Below, piece after piece: positions 23,877 through 32,212 of a DNA stretch of 64,000 nucleotides. The DNA comes from Chloroflexota bacterium (GTDB lineage: Bacteria; Chloroflexota; Anaerolineae; Promineifilales; Promineifilaceae), in assembly GCA_017993775.1 (NCBI GenBank), contig JAGOMA010000007.1, forward strand, positions 118,857 to 182,856, written 5' to 3'. The number at the start of each line of letters is the position of its first letter. Position 1 is the stretch's first letter. The position numbers and the translations under genes are program-made. A model generated the notes under the pieces. That model saw only the letters and a list, made by a program, of their open reading frames with translations, made no database searches and was not told the origin of the DNA.

Positions 23877-25616
23877 TTAGCCGACCAGCTCCGGCCATAA
23901 TTGAATCGCGCTCATAATGGCGGAAGCGGCCGTTTGCCCCAGACCGCACAAGGATGTTTGGGTCATGGTAAAGCCAATATCCATCAGCGCCGCCTGATCG
24001 CCGGGCTGCGGGCCGCCATCGTGCGAAATACGCCGCAGGATCTCCATTTGCCGCTGCGTGCCGATCTGGCAGGGGAAACACTTACCGCAGCTCTCATGGG
24101 CAAAAAAGTGGCTCAGTTTATAAAGAATGCGGCGCATATCGGCCGTTTCATCCAGCACCATCACCACGCCAGACCCAATCGGGAAGCCGTGCTGGCGCGC
24201 GCCTTCATACGTCAGCGGTGCGTCTAACTGCTCCGGGCCGATAAACGCGCCCGCCGCGCCACCAATCAACACCGCCTGAATTTGTTTGCCTTGCCGCACG
24301 CCGCCGCCCATCTGAACCAGTTCGCGGATGCTGACGCCAAAGGGCAGCTCGTATAATCCGGGCCGCTGGACGTGACCGCTGAGGCAAAACCATTTGGTTC
24401 CGGCCGATTCGTCTGTGCCGAAGCGCAGCCATTCGTCCACGCCAATTCGCGCTACAGTCAGCGCCGCCACCAATGTTTCGACATTGTTGATGGCGGTGGG
24501 CTGCTGAAACAGGCCGTTGGTGGTGGGAAAAGGTGGTTTGATGCGCGGGAAACCACGTTTGCCTTCGATGGCTTCAAACAGGGCCGTTTCTTCGCCGCAG
24601 ATGTATGCGCCAGCGCCCAGGCGCACCTCGATGTTGAAATGGAACCCCTGGCGGCCAAGAATGTTGCGCCCTAAATATCCTTCTTCTTGCGCGCGTTGGA
24701 CGGCGTGGCAGAGGCGTTGGTAGGCGCGGGGATATTCGCCGCGCACAAAAATCCAGCCATTTTCCGCGCCGACGACGTAGGCGGCCATGCTCATGGCTTC
24801 GATCAGGCTGTACGGGTCGCCTTCCAGGATGGCGCGGTCTTTGAATGTGCCGGGTTCGCTTTCATCGGCATTGGCGACGATGTGTTTTTCGGCCGGTGTG
24901 CCGGGCGCGCCACGGGTAAATTTCCATTTTAAGCCGATGGGGAACATGGCCCCGCCGCGTCCTAAAATGGCGCTGCTTTCCATGATCTGGATGATTTGTT
25001 CGGGCGTGTACTGCATCACCCGCCGCAAGCCGACGTAGCCATCGTGAGCCAGATAATCCTTGAAGGAGAGGGGGTCCATTTTGCCGATACGGCCGAGTTT
25101 GAGCAGGGGTGTGCCGTAGATTTTAGGCTCGGGTTCAGGGTGGGTGCCGGCCAGAAAATCGGGCACGGCCGTTGGGGTCAGGTCACCGGCGAGGCGGGTT
25201 CCATTCAGGCCGTTGGGGGCATGTTCGCACATGCCCAGGCAGGGAACGCGCTCGTAGGTGACACGGCCGTCGGCGCTTGTTTCGCCTGGTTGCAGCCCTA
25301 ATTCAGTTTCGATGGCCTGAGCGACAGCGTCGGCTCCGCGCAAGGTGCAGGCGATATCTTCACACACGCGGACCACGCGCCGGGCTGTCGGCTGGTTGTA
25401 GAACATGGTATAAAACTCGACCACACCATGAATATCGGCCAGGGGGACGCGCAGGGTGCGGCTGACGGCTTCCTGAACTTCGCGGGGCAGCCAGCCATAG
25501 ACGGCCTGAGCTTCATGCAACAGGGGGAGGAGGGCGGAACGGGAACGGCCGTGATACCGTACAAGCACAGGTTCTAGCAGGGCAAGGTCTATTGCGTGGG
25601 TCGAGGTCGCTTCCAC
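23877..25616 (-). CDS. NuoE-NuoF fusion, NADH-binding diaphorase subunit
   Basis: A 579-residue fusion. Residues 1-160 are NuoE-like with the thioredoxin-fold [2Fe-2S] cysteines (CEDIAC and CLGMC). Residues 170-575 are NuoF-like: NADH/FMN motif GRGGAMFPIGLKW (about 217-229), FMN site NADESEPGTFKDR, FVRGEYP, GAYICGEETAL, and the [4Fe-4S] site ESCGKCFPCQIGT plus SLCGLG. It oxidises NADH or reduces NAD with electrons carried by the next subunit. No catalytic hydrogenase or dehydrogenase gene follows, in contrast to the hox/fdh locus 28 kb away; this module may serve a distant enzyme. Confidence 0.92.
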   Translation of the reverse strand: MEATSTHAIDLALLEPVLVRYHGRSRSALLPLLHEAQAVYGWLPREVQEAVSRTLRVPLADIHGVVEFYTMFYNQPTARRVVRVCEDIACTLRGADAVAQAIETELGLQPGETSADGRVTYERVPCLGMCEHAPNGLNGTRLAGDLTPTAVPDFLAGTHPEPEPKIYGTPLLKLGRIGKMDPLSFKDYLAHDGYVGLRRVMQYTPEQIIQIMESSAILGRGGAMFPIGLKWKFTRGAPGTPAEKHIVANADESEPGTFKDRAILEGDPYSLIEAMSMAAYVVGAENGWIFVRGEYPRAYQRLCHAVQRAQEEGYLGRNILGRQGFHFNIEVRLGAGAYICGEETALFEAIEGKRGFPRIKPPFPTTNGLFQQPTAINNVETLVAALTVARIGVDEWLRFGTDESAGTKWFCLSGHVQRPGLYELPFGVSIRELVQMGGGVRQGKQIQAVLIGGAAGAFIGPEQLDAPLTYEGARQHGFPIGSGVVMVLDETADMRRILYKLSHFFAHESCGKCFPCQIGTQRQMEILRRISHDGGPQPGDQAALMDIGFTMTQTSLCGLGQTAASAIMSAIQLWPELVG

Positions 25617-25657
25617 AGGATCACCTCTTTCAATAACTCATGTTACGCGGTTCTACT

Positions 25658-25727
25658 GATGGAAACCTTAAGGGTTTTGTTGAATCCGGATCGTTATCCG
25701 GAGGTCAAATAAACCCTTAGGGTGTTG
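25658..25727. repeat. AACCTTAAGGGTTTT...AAACCCTTAGGGT inverted repeat
   Basis: An outer pair (AAGGGTTTTGTTGAA / AATAAACCCTTAGGGT) encloses TCCGGATCGTTATCCGGA. It lies in the promoter region of the diaphorase genes. Relatives built on AGACCC-AAGGGTTT are at 44556-44616 and 62065-62099. Confidence 0.55.
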
Positions 25728-25803
25728 GAAACGTAACATCAAAATAATAGTGGGGTAAAACAAATCCCATTGTAGGACATATTCAGGCAAAATCAAACTA
25801 GGT

Positions 25804-28233
25804 TCAATCTCGCGGCAGCGGCATTTTACCGGGGAAGGCTATATTAAACACGGCCCCACCGGTGACGCGATTGGAAACATTGATCCGCCCATGGTGGAGG
25901 CCAACAATCTCTTGCACGACCCCCAGGCCCAGACCCACGCCCGGAATCGTCGATTGACTGGCATAACGCCCACGGTAGAAACGCTCAAATAAGTGGGGCA
26001 TATCCTCTTTGTCGATGCCCACGCCTGTGTCCTCTACCTGCACATGAACGTCGCCGGACTGGCTGAACGTGCTGATGGTAATGGATCCTTCAGGCGTGTA
26101 GTTGATGGCGTTGAGCAATAGATTGGTGATGACTCTGGCCAACTGCGAACGCTCGCCGAATACCAGAGGCAGCTCGGGATCGAGCGCGACATTTAAGGCT
26201 AGTTGTTTGTCGGCAATTTGTTTTTCGTAGACAGGCAGCACCTCGCCCACCACATGGTTTAGGTCAACCGGAGCATATTGGGTTTGGCGCAGGTGGCCCA
26301 TTTGCCGTGACTCATCAAAAATGCTTTCCACAAGTTGCGTGAGCCGAATGGTTTCTTGTTTCAGGATTTGCCGGTAGCGCTCGTGTTTTTCCGGTTTGCC
26401 ACGTTCCAGCAGGTCCAGATACATATTCATGTTGGTGATGGGGGTGCGTAGTTCATGGGAGATATCGGAGATGAATTTGGACTTAAGGCGATCCAGTTCA
26501 GTCAGACGTTCGTTGGCTTCGGCCAGGCGGCGGGTGCGCTCGGCGACGCGGTCTTCCAGTTGGGCGGCATGAGCGCGTAATTTTTCGTAAAGTCGGGCAT
26601 TTTCCAGAGCCAGGCTGGCCTGGGCGGCAAAGGCTTGCAGCAAGTCAATGTGGGTTTCGTTGTAATAATTGGGTTGGGTTTTGGAGAGGGCGAAGACGGC
26701 CGTTGCCTCTCCTTCTACAAATACCGGCACACCTACCCATGCTCGAGTGTGCGAAACTCCTTTGTCGTGCAGCCAACCGGGGTATGTGTAAACATCGTCA
26801 ATGATGAGCGGCCTTTTTGTCTTTAAAATGTGGTCCAAATTGGGCGTGTTATTAATTTCAAAGGCCAGACCGGCAACCTTGGATACCACGGCCGCGCCGT
26901 ATTTATCGTAGCCGGTGGAATGGACGAGACGCGCATAATTGCCATGAATCAAGATGATGTTGGCTGCGTCGCAGGATATGACCCGCACGATCTGGTCGAT
27001 TACCAGCCCCAGGACCTGATCAAAATCCAGGGTGGAACTGAGCGCCGCGCCCATCTCTTGCAGGGCTTCAGCCCGTTCTCGTTGGCGGCGTTCGGCGTCG
27101 TAGAGGCGGGTGTGTAAGACAGCTACCGCTAACGAATCGACAATTTCGTGGGTAATATCGAGTTGTTTCGGGGCAACCATCGCTGGATCTTCAACCCCCA
27201 ACAGAATAACGCCCTTTGTTTTTGTGCCTTGGGGCAGCAGCAGCGGCAGATTGACGTAGGCTTTGACGCCGACCGCTTGCAGAATTTGGTCTAACTTGGA
27301 ACGGCCGTCTCCCGCATCAACCTCCGATACCGAGCCTATCTCCCCCCTGCCGGCATTGTTTTCAACTTCTTCAAGGGTTAAAGGAAACGGTCTGCCAACT
27401 TCTAAACCGGCTTCCTGATGATAGCGCGCGGTGAAGGATACGGCCGTATCCGTATTCGGGTCTGGCATAAAAACGCCTGCCCACATCCAGGGAATCACCC
27501 GATGCAAATACTGCAAAGCCACCTGAATCATGTCTTCCAGCGGACGGCGCGCCAAAACCGCCTGATCGATGGCGTGCATCACCCTCAGCCGTTCGGCAAA
27601 TTCGCGCAAATCTGCCTCTGCCTGCTTCCGCTGCGTGACATCGAGTTTAATGGCAACGAAGTGGCTGGCCTGCCCAGATTCGTCTAAAACGGGGGTAATG
27701 GTTTGTTCTTCGGCATAGAGACGGCCGTCTTTCCTCCGATTCATAATCTCCCCATGCCACGGCTGCCCGCTCAGAATAGTTTTCCACATATTATTGTAAA
27801 ACTCAGGCGAATGCGCCTCAGAGCGAAGGATTCGGGGAGTTCTGCCGATGACTTCAGCGGCTTCATAACCCGTAAGCGAAGTAAACGCCGAGTTTACCCA
27901 AATAATAATCCCATCTCGGTTGGTAATTACTATGCCATTTGCCGCAGCCTCCAAAGCTGAACTGCGCAACCGTAGTTGTGTGGCCATATCGCCGCGTGCC
28001 CCAATTTCTTGTAACAGGGTCTGATGCCACTTATCGGCAAAATAAAAAGTCGCCGTAAAAATTAAAATAAATATACCCAGGCTAAACAAAGAGTCGATGA
28101 GGGTAATCCAGAATGACTGGCGCAAAAAATAGATTTTAACGACAGCGACTATCAGCAGCAGCAGCGTGCCGATTAAAATTGTCAGGCGCTTAATTTGGCC
28201 AATATTTTGGGAGCGTGTACCGATTGTTTTCAT
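25804..28233 (-). CDS. Membrane-bound PAS/GAF sensor histidine kinase
   Basis: An 809-residue kinase. Two membrane helices (about 16-38 and 44-66) are followed by a PAS domain (about 95-215, with GIVITNRDGIIIWVNSAFTSLTGYEAAEVIG), a first GAF (about 230-380), a second GAF (about 400-550), a coiled coil, then HisKA with the phosphorylated His in SDISHELRTPI (about 590) and an HATPase with NLLLNAINYTPEG, DTGVGIDKEDMP and GVGLGLGVV. The start is set at the ATG 28233; an upstream TTG is less likely. No response regulator is adjacent; the lone receiver protein at 38631 is a candidate partner. The signal is unknown. Confidence 0.93.
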   Translation of the reverse strand: MKTIGTRSQNIGQIKRLTILIGTLLLLIVAVVKIYFLRQSFWITLIDSLFSLGIFILIFTATFYFADKWHQTLLQEIGARGDMATQLRLRSSALEAAANGIVITNRDGIIIWVNSAFTSLTGYEAAEVIGRTPRILRSEAHSPEFYNNMWKTILSGQPWHGEIMNRRKDGRLYAEEQTITPVLDESGQASHFVAIKLDVTQRKQAEADLREFAERLRVMHAIDQAVLARRPLEDMIQVALQYLHRVIPWMWAGVFMPDPNTDTAVSFTARYHQEAGLEVGRPFPLTLEEVENNAGRGEIGSVSEVDAGDGRSKLDQILQAVGVKAYVNLPLLLPQGTKTKGVILLGVEDPAMVAPKQLDITHEIVDSLAVAVLHTRLYDAERRQRERAEALQEMGAALSSTLDFDQVLGLVIDQIVRVISCDAANIILIHGNYARLVHSTGYDKYGAAVVSKVAGLAFEINNTPNLDHILKTKRPLIIDDVYTYPGWLHDKGVSHTRAWVGVPVFVEGEATAVFALSKTQPNYYNETHIDLLQAFAAQASLALENARLYEKLRAHAAQLEDRVAERTRRLAEANERLTELDRLKSKFISDISHELRTPITNMNMYLDLLERGKPEKHERYRQILKQETIRLTQLVESIFDESRQMGHLRQTQYAPVDLNHVVGEVLPVYEKQIADKQLALNVALDPELPLVFGERSQLARVITNLLLNAINYTPEGSITISTFSQSGDVHVQVEDTGVGIDKEDMPHLFERFYRGRYASQSTIPGVGLGLGVVQEIVGLHHGRINVSNRVTGGAVFNIAFPGKMPLPRD

Positions 28234-28401
28234 GTTTATATGGAGCCTAAGCGAGTATAAACCCAAGATGCCATTTCAAAGAAGCTGCCTTTTGGCTGTC
28301 AGCATGAATAGTTTAGTAGAAAAATCGGGGAGGTAAATAGAAAATAAGTACCAAAGTACTACTATTTCCAGACCACACAGCCTCTTTAAGGGCCAATCCG
28401 G

Positions 28402-28429
28402 CCCATTTGCCACCAAACTGACAAATGGG
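28402..28429. promoter_or_regulatory. Possible operator overlapping the osmU promoter
   Basis: CCCATTTG and CAAATGGG are exact inverses separated by 12 bases, the right arm overlapping the -35 box. This placement suits a repressor of the importer operon; no regulator gene is nearby. Confidence 0.4.
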
Positions 28430-28446
28430 GAATTTTTCTTTATAAT
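28418..28446 (+). promoter_or_regulatory. Sigma-70-type promoter for the osmoprotectant importer
   Basis: CTGACA (28418-28423), 17 bases, TATAAT (28441-28446). It is the best promoter seen in the window and points to the importer operon starting at 28751. Confidence 0.65.
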
Positions 28447-28750
28447 GTGATGGTCTTCGGGTGTTACAAAATTTGTAATGGCTTAATGGAAGACGGCCGT
28501 TTCAACCACTACCGCACGATATGGAGTTTACATATGACGTTGCCAGGCTCAAACTTTCGCACCTATAATAAACGCCTCCTACACTCGCCTGCTGCCCGAA
28601 ACAGGCATTCCGTACTCGCTGCCGATCTTCAACCACCTCCCCCCACCGCTTTCCCTCGCTATCCACAAATCACTCAGCTAAAACATTATACAATCAAATA
28701 CAATCCCATACTCTCCACCCGCTAACCGGCACAAACAGCGCTCTGGTTTT

Positions 28751-29392
28751 ATGATCAACATCATGTCTGAAACACTTTTCTATGCCCAAAGCCACGCGGT
28801 TGAGTTTGCCAACGCGCTCGGTGAGCATTTGCTGCTGGTTACAATCTCCCTGCTTATCAGCATTTCCGCCAGCGTGCCACTGGGGATTTGGACTTCGCGG
28901 TCCCGTGCGGCGGCAACGGCCGTTATCACCACCTTCAATGCGCTGCGGGTTGTGCCCAGCATTGCCATTTTATTTCTGGCGATACCGGTCTTTGGCCTTT
29001 CCAGTACGTCGGCCATCATCGCCCTCACCATTCTGGCCTTCCCCCCCATTCTCATCAATACCGACGCCGCTTACCGCACCATCGAACCGGCTATCCATGA
29101 ATCGGCGGCCGGCATGGGGCTGACAAATCGACAAAGCCTGTGGCGCATCGAGACCCCGCTGGCGCTGCCGGTCATAGTGGCCGGCATCCGCACGGCAACA
29201 GTCGAAGTCATCGCCAGCGCCACGTTGGCGGCGTTTATTGGAATTGGCGGATTGGGCCTCTTTGTTGTGCGCGGTTTTGCCCTGTATGAAATCCCGATCT
29301 TGCTGGTAGGCGCTGTACCGGTAGCCTTGCTGGCTTTATCGGCCGATCTGCTTCTAGGCGCATTACAAAATCGCTTGCAGCCGCCTTCCTGA
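28751..29392 (+). CDS. Osmoprotectant ABC importer permease (OpuCB/OsmW-like)
   Basis: A 213-residue permease with five or six membrane helices. The cytoplasmic coupling loop is visible as HESAAGMGLTNRQSLWRIETPLALPVIVAGI (EAA motif, from about residue 117), and IGIGGLGLFV near 161 is typical of the betaine/choline importers. An ATG at 28763 is an equally possible start. First gene of a four-gene set: permease, binding protein, ATPase, permease. Two different permeases would form the membrane channel for glycine betaine, choline or a related solute. Confidence 0.88.
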   Translation: MINIMSETLFYAQSHAVEFANALGEHLLLVTISLLISISASVPLGIWTSRSRAAATAVITTFNALRVVPSIAILFLAIPVFGLSSTSAIIALTILAFPPILINTDAAYRTIEPAIHESAAGMGLTNRQSLWRIETPLALPVIVAGIRTATVEVIASATLAAFIGIGGLGLFVVRGFALYEIPILLVGAVPVALLALSADLLLGALQNRLQPPS

Positions 29393-29495
29393 TGGCTTCT
29401 CTCTCCGTTTTTTCCAGACTGCGGCAACGGCCGTTCTCTGCTAAAAAGCCTGTCGTTGTTTTATTGAACATTCTGAATTTGCTAGGAGGCAAAAC

Positions 29496-30392
29496 GTGAA
29501 AAAAACACCCTGGTTATTTTTCTTAGCAGTCATCATCCTGACTTTGGGTCTGGCTGCCTGCGGCGGTGGCGGTGATAAAACGGTCACCGTCGCTTCCAAA
29601 GATTTTACGGAACAGTTCATTCTGGGCGAAATGTACGCCCAACTGCTGGAAAACGCCGGTTTCACCGTCGAGCGCAAGCTCAATCTGGGCGGCACTCCCG
29701 TGGCCCACCAGGCCTTGCTCGACGGCCAGATCGACGTTTATCCCGAATACACCGGCACCGGCCTGCTCACCGTCCTGAAATTGGGCGTAATGAGTGATCC
29801 GCAAGCTGTATTCGACGCCGTAAAACAGGGCTACGCCGACCAATTCTCGTTGGTCTGGCTGGACCCCGCTCCCATGAACAACACCCAGGCGCTGGCCATG
29901 ACCAAAACCCGCGCCGCCGAGTTGGGCATCACCACCTTCTCCGATATGGTCGCCAACGCCGACCAGCTTGTCCTGATTGGGCCGCCGGAATTTGCCGAAC
30001 GCGAGGACGGCGTTCCTGGTCTGAAGCGCGTGTATGGCGATTTCCAGTTCAAAGATTTCCTGACGGTCGACCCCGGCCTGCGCTACCAGGCTTTGCTGAA
30101 CGGCGAAGCGGACGTGGTAGTGGCTTTTGGCACTGATGGCGAACTGGCGGCCTATGATTTGCTCTCGCTCATCGACGACAAAGGGCTGTATCCGCCGTAT
30201 CAGGTCGCTCCGGTTATTCGCCAGGCGGTGTTAGACGCCAACCCGGAAATCGCCGACATCCTGAACAAGGTGGCCCCGCTGCTGACGAATGAAACGATGC
30301 AGCGCCTGAACAACGAAGTCAGCGGCAACGGCCGTGAACCCGCCGATGTCGCCAAAGAATTTTTAGTCGCCCAGGGGTTGATCGAAGAATAA
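29496..30392 (+). CDS. Osmoprotectant-binding lipoprotein (OpuCC/OsmX-like)
   Basis: A 298-residue solute-binding protein. The N-terminus is a lipoprotein signal with lipobox LAAC, Cys22 being the lipidation site. VTVASKDFTEQFILGEMYAQL and DVYPEYTGTGLLTVL are the standard start and hinge segments of the OpuAC/ProX-like glycine-betaine binding family. It would capture the solute outside the membrane and deliver it to the two permeases. AGGAGG lies eight or nine bases upstream of the ATG at 29496. Confidence 0.9.
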   Translation: MKKTPWLFFLAVIILTLGLAACGGGGDKTVTVASKDFTEQFILGEMYAQLLENAGFTVERKLNLGGTPVAHQALLDGQIDVYPEYTGTGLLTVLKLGVMSDPQAVFDAVKQGYADQFSLVWLDPAPMNNTQALAMTKTRAAELGITTFSDMVANADQLVLIGPPEFAEREDGVPGLKRVYGDFQFKDFLTVDPGLRYQALLNGEADVVVAFGTDGELAAYDLLSLIDDKGLYPPYQVAPVIRQAVLDANPEIADILNKVAPLLTNETMQRLNNEVSGNGREPADVAKEFLVAQGLIEE

Positions 30393-30394
30393 CG

Positions 30395-30468
30395 ATTGAG
30401 ACCTGAGGACTAGGGACTAGGGACTGGGGATTGGGGATTGGATCAATCTCAGAAGATTGGTCCAATCT
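30395..30468. repeat. GGGACTAGGGACT / GGGGATTGG words and an AGATTGGTCCAATCT palindrome
   Basis: After the binding-protein stop, tandem GGACTAGGGACTAGGGACTG and GGGGATTGGGGATTGG words lead into AGATTGGTCCAATCT (30454-30468). Another word repeat, CCAGTCTCCCAGTCTTTCT, follows just before the ATPase start. Confidence 0.7.
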
Positions 30469-30532
30469 GAACGTGTAAATTATTCAATCTCGTTTCTAAC
30501 CAGCCTCCCAGTCTCCCAGTCTTTCTATTTTT

Positions 30533-31489
30533 ATGAGCACTATCCGCTTCGAAAACGTCAGCAAACAATTCGCCAATGCTTCACGCACGGCCGTCGACAA
30601 CATCAGCTTTGTGGTAGACGAGGGCGGCTTTGTCGTTTTGCTGGGGCCGTCAGGCTGCGGCAAGACGACCCTGCTCAAAATGATCAATCGCCTCTACGAG
30701 CCAACGTCCGGGGCGATTTACCTGGGCCAACAAGACGTGCGCCAGATGGATGCCACCATTTTGCGCCGCCAAATTGGCTATGTCATCCAGCAAATCGGCC
30801 TCTTTCCCCATCTGACGGTGGCGAAAAATGTGGCCATCGTGCCCGAACTGCTGCGCTGGGAGCCGGAACGTATCACGGCGCGGGTGGACGAACTGTTGAC
30901 CCTGGTTGATTTGCCGCCCGCTGAATACCGCGACCGCTACCCATCACAAATGTCCGGCGGGCAGCGGCAGCGCGTAGGCGTAGCCCGCGCTCTGGCCGGC
31001 GACCCCGGCGTGATTCTGATGGACGAGCCGTTTGGGGCCATCGACGCCATCACGCGCACCGGCCTGCAAGACGAGCTGCTGCGTCTCCAGCGCAAACTCA
31101 AAAAGACAATTGTGTTTGTCACCCACGATGTGGAAGAGGCGCTGCGGCTGGCGGATAAAATTGTGATCATGCGTGACGGCCGTATCGTTCAATACGACAC
31201 CCCGTTCAACATCCTCAGCCACCCGGCCAACCAGTTCGTGCGCGATCTCATCGGCGCAGACGACATTGTGCGCCAGTTAAGCCTGATTCGCGTGGAATCG
31301 GCGATGGAGCCTTTGCCGCCGGGTGATGATCTAAACGGCTACCCCACCATCGCCTGCGACGATAATTTGCGCCGCGCGCTGTCGACATTGCTCGGTTCGG
31401 CGGCTCCGGCGCTGACTGTGCTGGACGCCGGGCAGCCAGTTGGGCGGCTGACGCTGGCGGGCATCCAAAATTCGGCCGGAGAGACGTAA
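30533..31489 (+). CDS. Osmoprotectant ABC importer ATPase (OpuCA/OsmV-like)
   Basis: A 318-residue ATPase: Walker A GPSGCGKTT (about 37-45), Q-loop YVIQQIGLFPHLTV, signature MSGGQRQRVGVARAL (about 137-151), Walker B VILMDEPFGAID, H-loop FVTHDVEEAL. The last about 75 residues hold a reduced CBS-like regulatory region (ALTVLDAGQPVGRLTL) that in OpuA/OpuC senses ionic strength; here only one partial CBS is seen. It sits between the binding-protein and second permease genes, six bases before the latter. Confidence 0.92.
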   Translation: MSTIRFENVSKQFANASRTAVDNISFVVDEGGFVVLLGPSGCGKTTLLKMINRLYEPTSGAIYLGQQDVRQMDATILRRQIGYVIQQIGLFPHLTVAKNVAIVPELLRWEPERITARVDELLTLVDLPPAEYRDRYPSQMSGGQRQRVGVARALAGDPGVILMDEPFGAIDAITRTGLQDELLRLQRKLKKTIVFVTHDVEEALRLADKIVIMRDGRIVQYDTPFNILSHPANQFVRDLIGADDIVRQLSLIRVESAMEPLPPGDDLNGYPTIACDDNLRRALSTLLGSAAPALTVLDAGQPVGRLTLAGIQNSAGET

Positions 31490-31494
31490 GGCGC

Positions 31495-32178
31495 ATGGGC
31501 TACCTGCTGAACCATCCAGAAGTTATCCTGCGGCTGACGGGCCAACATCTTTACATGACAGTCGTCTCTTTGCTTATTGCCACGCTGATCGCCCTACCCT
31601 TGAGCGTGGTTTTGGTGCGCAATGAGCGGCTGGCGTCGGTGGTGCTGGGCGTTTTGGGCGTTTTTTATACCATCCCCAGCATTGCCCTGCTCATTTTGCT
31701 GCTGCCGATATTTGGGCTGAACCAAACGGCCGTTATCGCCGCCCTGGTCATCTACACCCAAATCATTCTGGTTCGCAACATGGTGACCGGACTCAAAGGC
31801 GTGCCCGAACCAACGTTGGAAGCGGCCAAAGGGGTCGGCATGAATGTCTGGCAGCGGTGGACAAAAGTGCAGCTTCCGCTGGCGCTGCCGGTTATTTTGG
31901 CCGGTGTGCGCATTGCGGCCGTTGTGGCCGTAGCCATTGCCACCATTGGGGCTAAATTTGGCGCGGGCGGGCTGGGAACGTTGTTGTTCGACGGCATTGC
32001 GCAAAACCGTTACGACAAAATTGTAGCCGGTTCAGTGGTCGTGGCTTTGCTGGCTTTTGTCTTAAACCGGCTGCTCATCGCCGCTGAAGATCATTTTGAT
32101 GTTGCCAAACGGATTGCCCGGGTAGAGAAGAAACAAAAAAGGGGGACAACGGCCGTTGTCCCCCCCGATTTACCCTGA
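31495..32178 (+). CDS. Osmoprotectant ABC importer permease (OpuCD/OsmY-like)
   Basis: A 227-residue permease, paralogue of the 28751 product, with five or six helices and the EAA loop LEAAKGVGMNVWQRWTKVQLP (about 101-121), then FGAGGLGTLLF. It completes the importer. Its last codons (GTTAVVPP) are read through a perfect GGGGGACAACGGCCGTTGTC hairpin that follows a run of A, so the gene terminator overlaps the coding end and itself contains an ACGGCCGT copy. Confidence 0.9.
   Translation: MGYLLNHPEVILRLTGQHLYMTVVSLLIATLIALPLSVVLVRNERLASVVLGVLGVFYTIPSIALLILLLPIFGLNQTAVIAALVIYTQIILVRNMVTGLKGVPEPTLEAAKGVGMNVWQRWTKVQLPLALPVILAGVRIAAVVAVAIATIGAKFGAGGLGTLLFDGIAQNRYDKIVAGSVVVALLAFVLNRLLIAAEDHFDVAKRIARVEKKQKRGTTAVVPPDLP
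32141..32164 (+). terminator. Terminator-like perfect palindrome at the operon end
   Basis: GGGGGACAACGG is exactly mirrored by CCGTTGTCCCCC with no loop bases, preceded by AAACAAAAAA. It overlaps the last permease codons. The T-run is weak (CCGATTT), so termination strength is uncertain. Confidence 0.5.
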
Positions 32179-32212
32179 GTTTAGCCCTTGCCAAACGGCA
32201 CGGCCGTTTCCC

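Larger units (their letters stand above)
28234..28750. other. Divergent regulatory spacer upstream of the osmoprotectant operon
   Basis: No supported gene. A CCCATTTG-N12-CAAATGGG inverted repeat (28402-28429) overlaps the upstream part of a strong plus-strand promoter (28418-28446), followed by a leader of about 300 bases. A 63-codon frame at 28534-28725 has a ribosome-like GGAG but proline-rich, unlikely content. Confidence 0.6.

Noticed and set aside
28534..28725. 63-codon leader frame with a GGAG ribosome-like site before the osmoprotectant operon
   Set aside because: Pro/Tyr/Asn-rich content without known leader-peptide features; no coupling to the next gene. Kept only as part of the spacer description.
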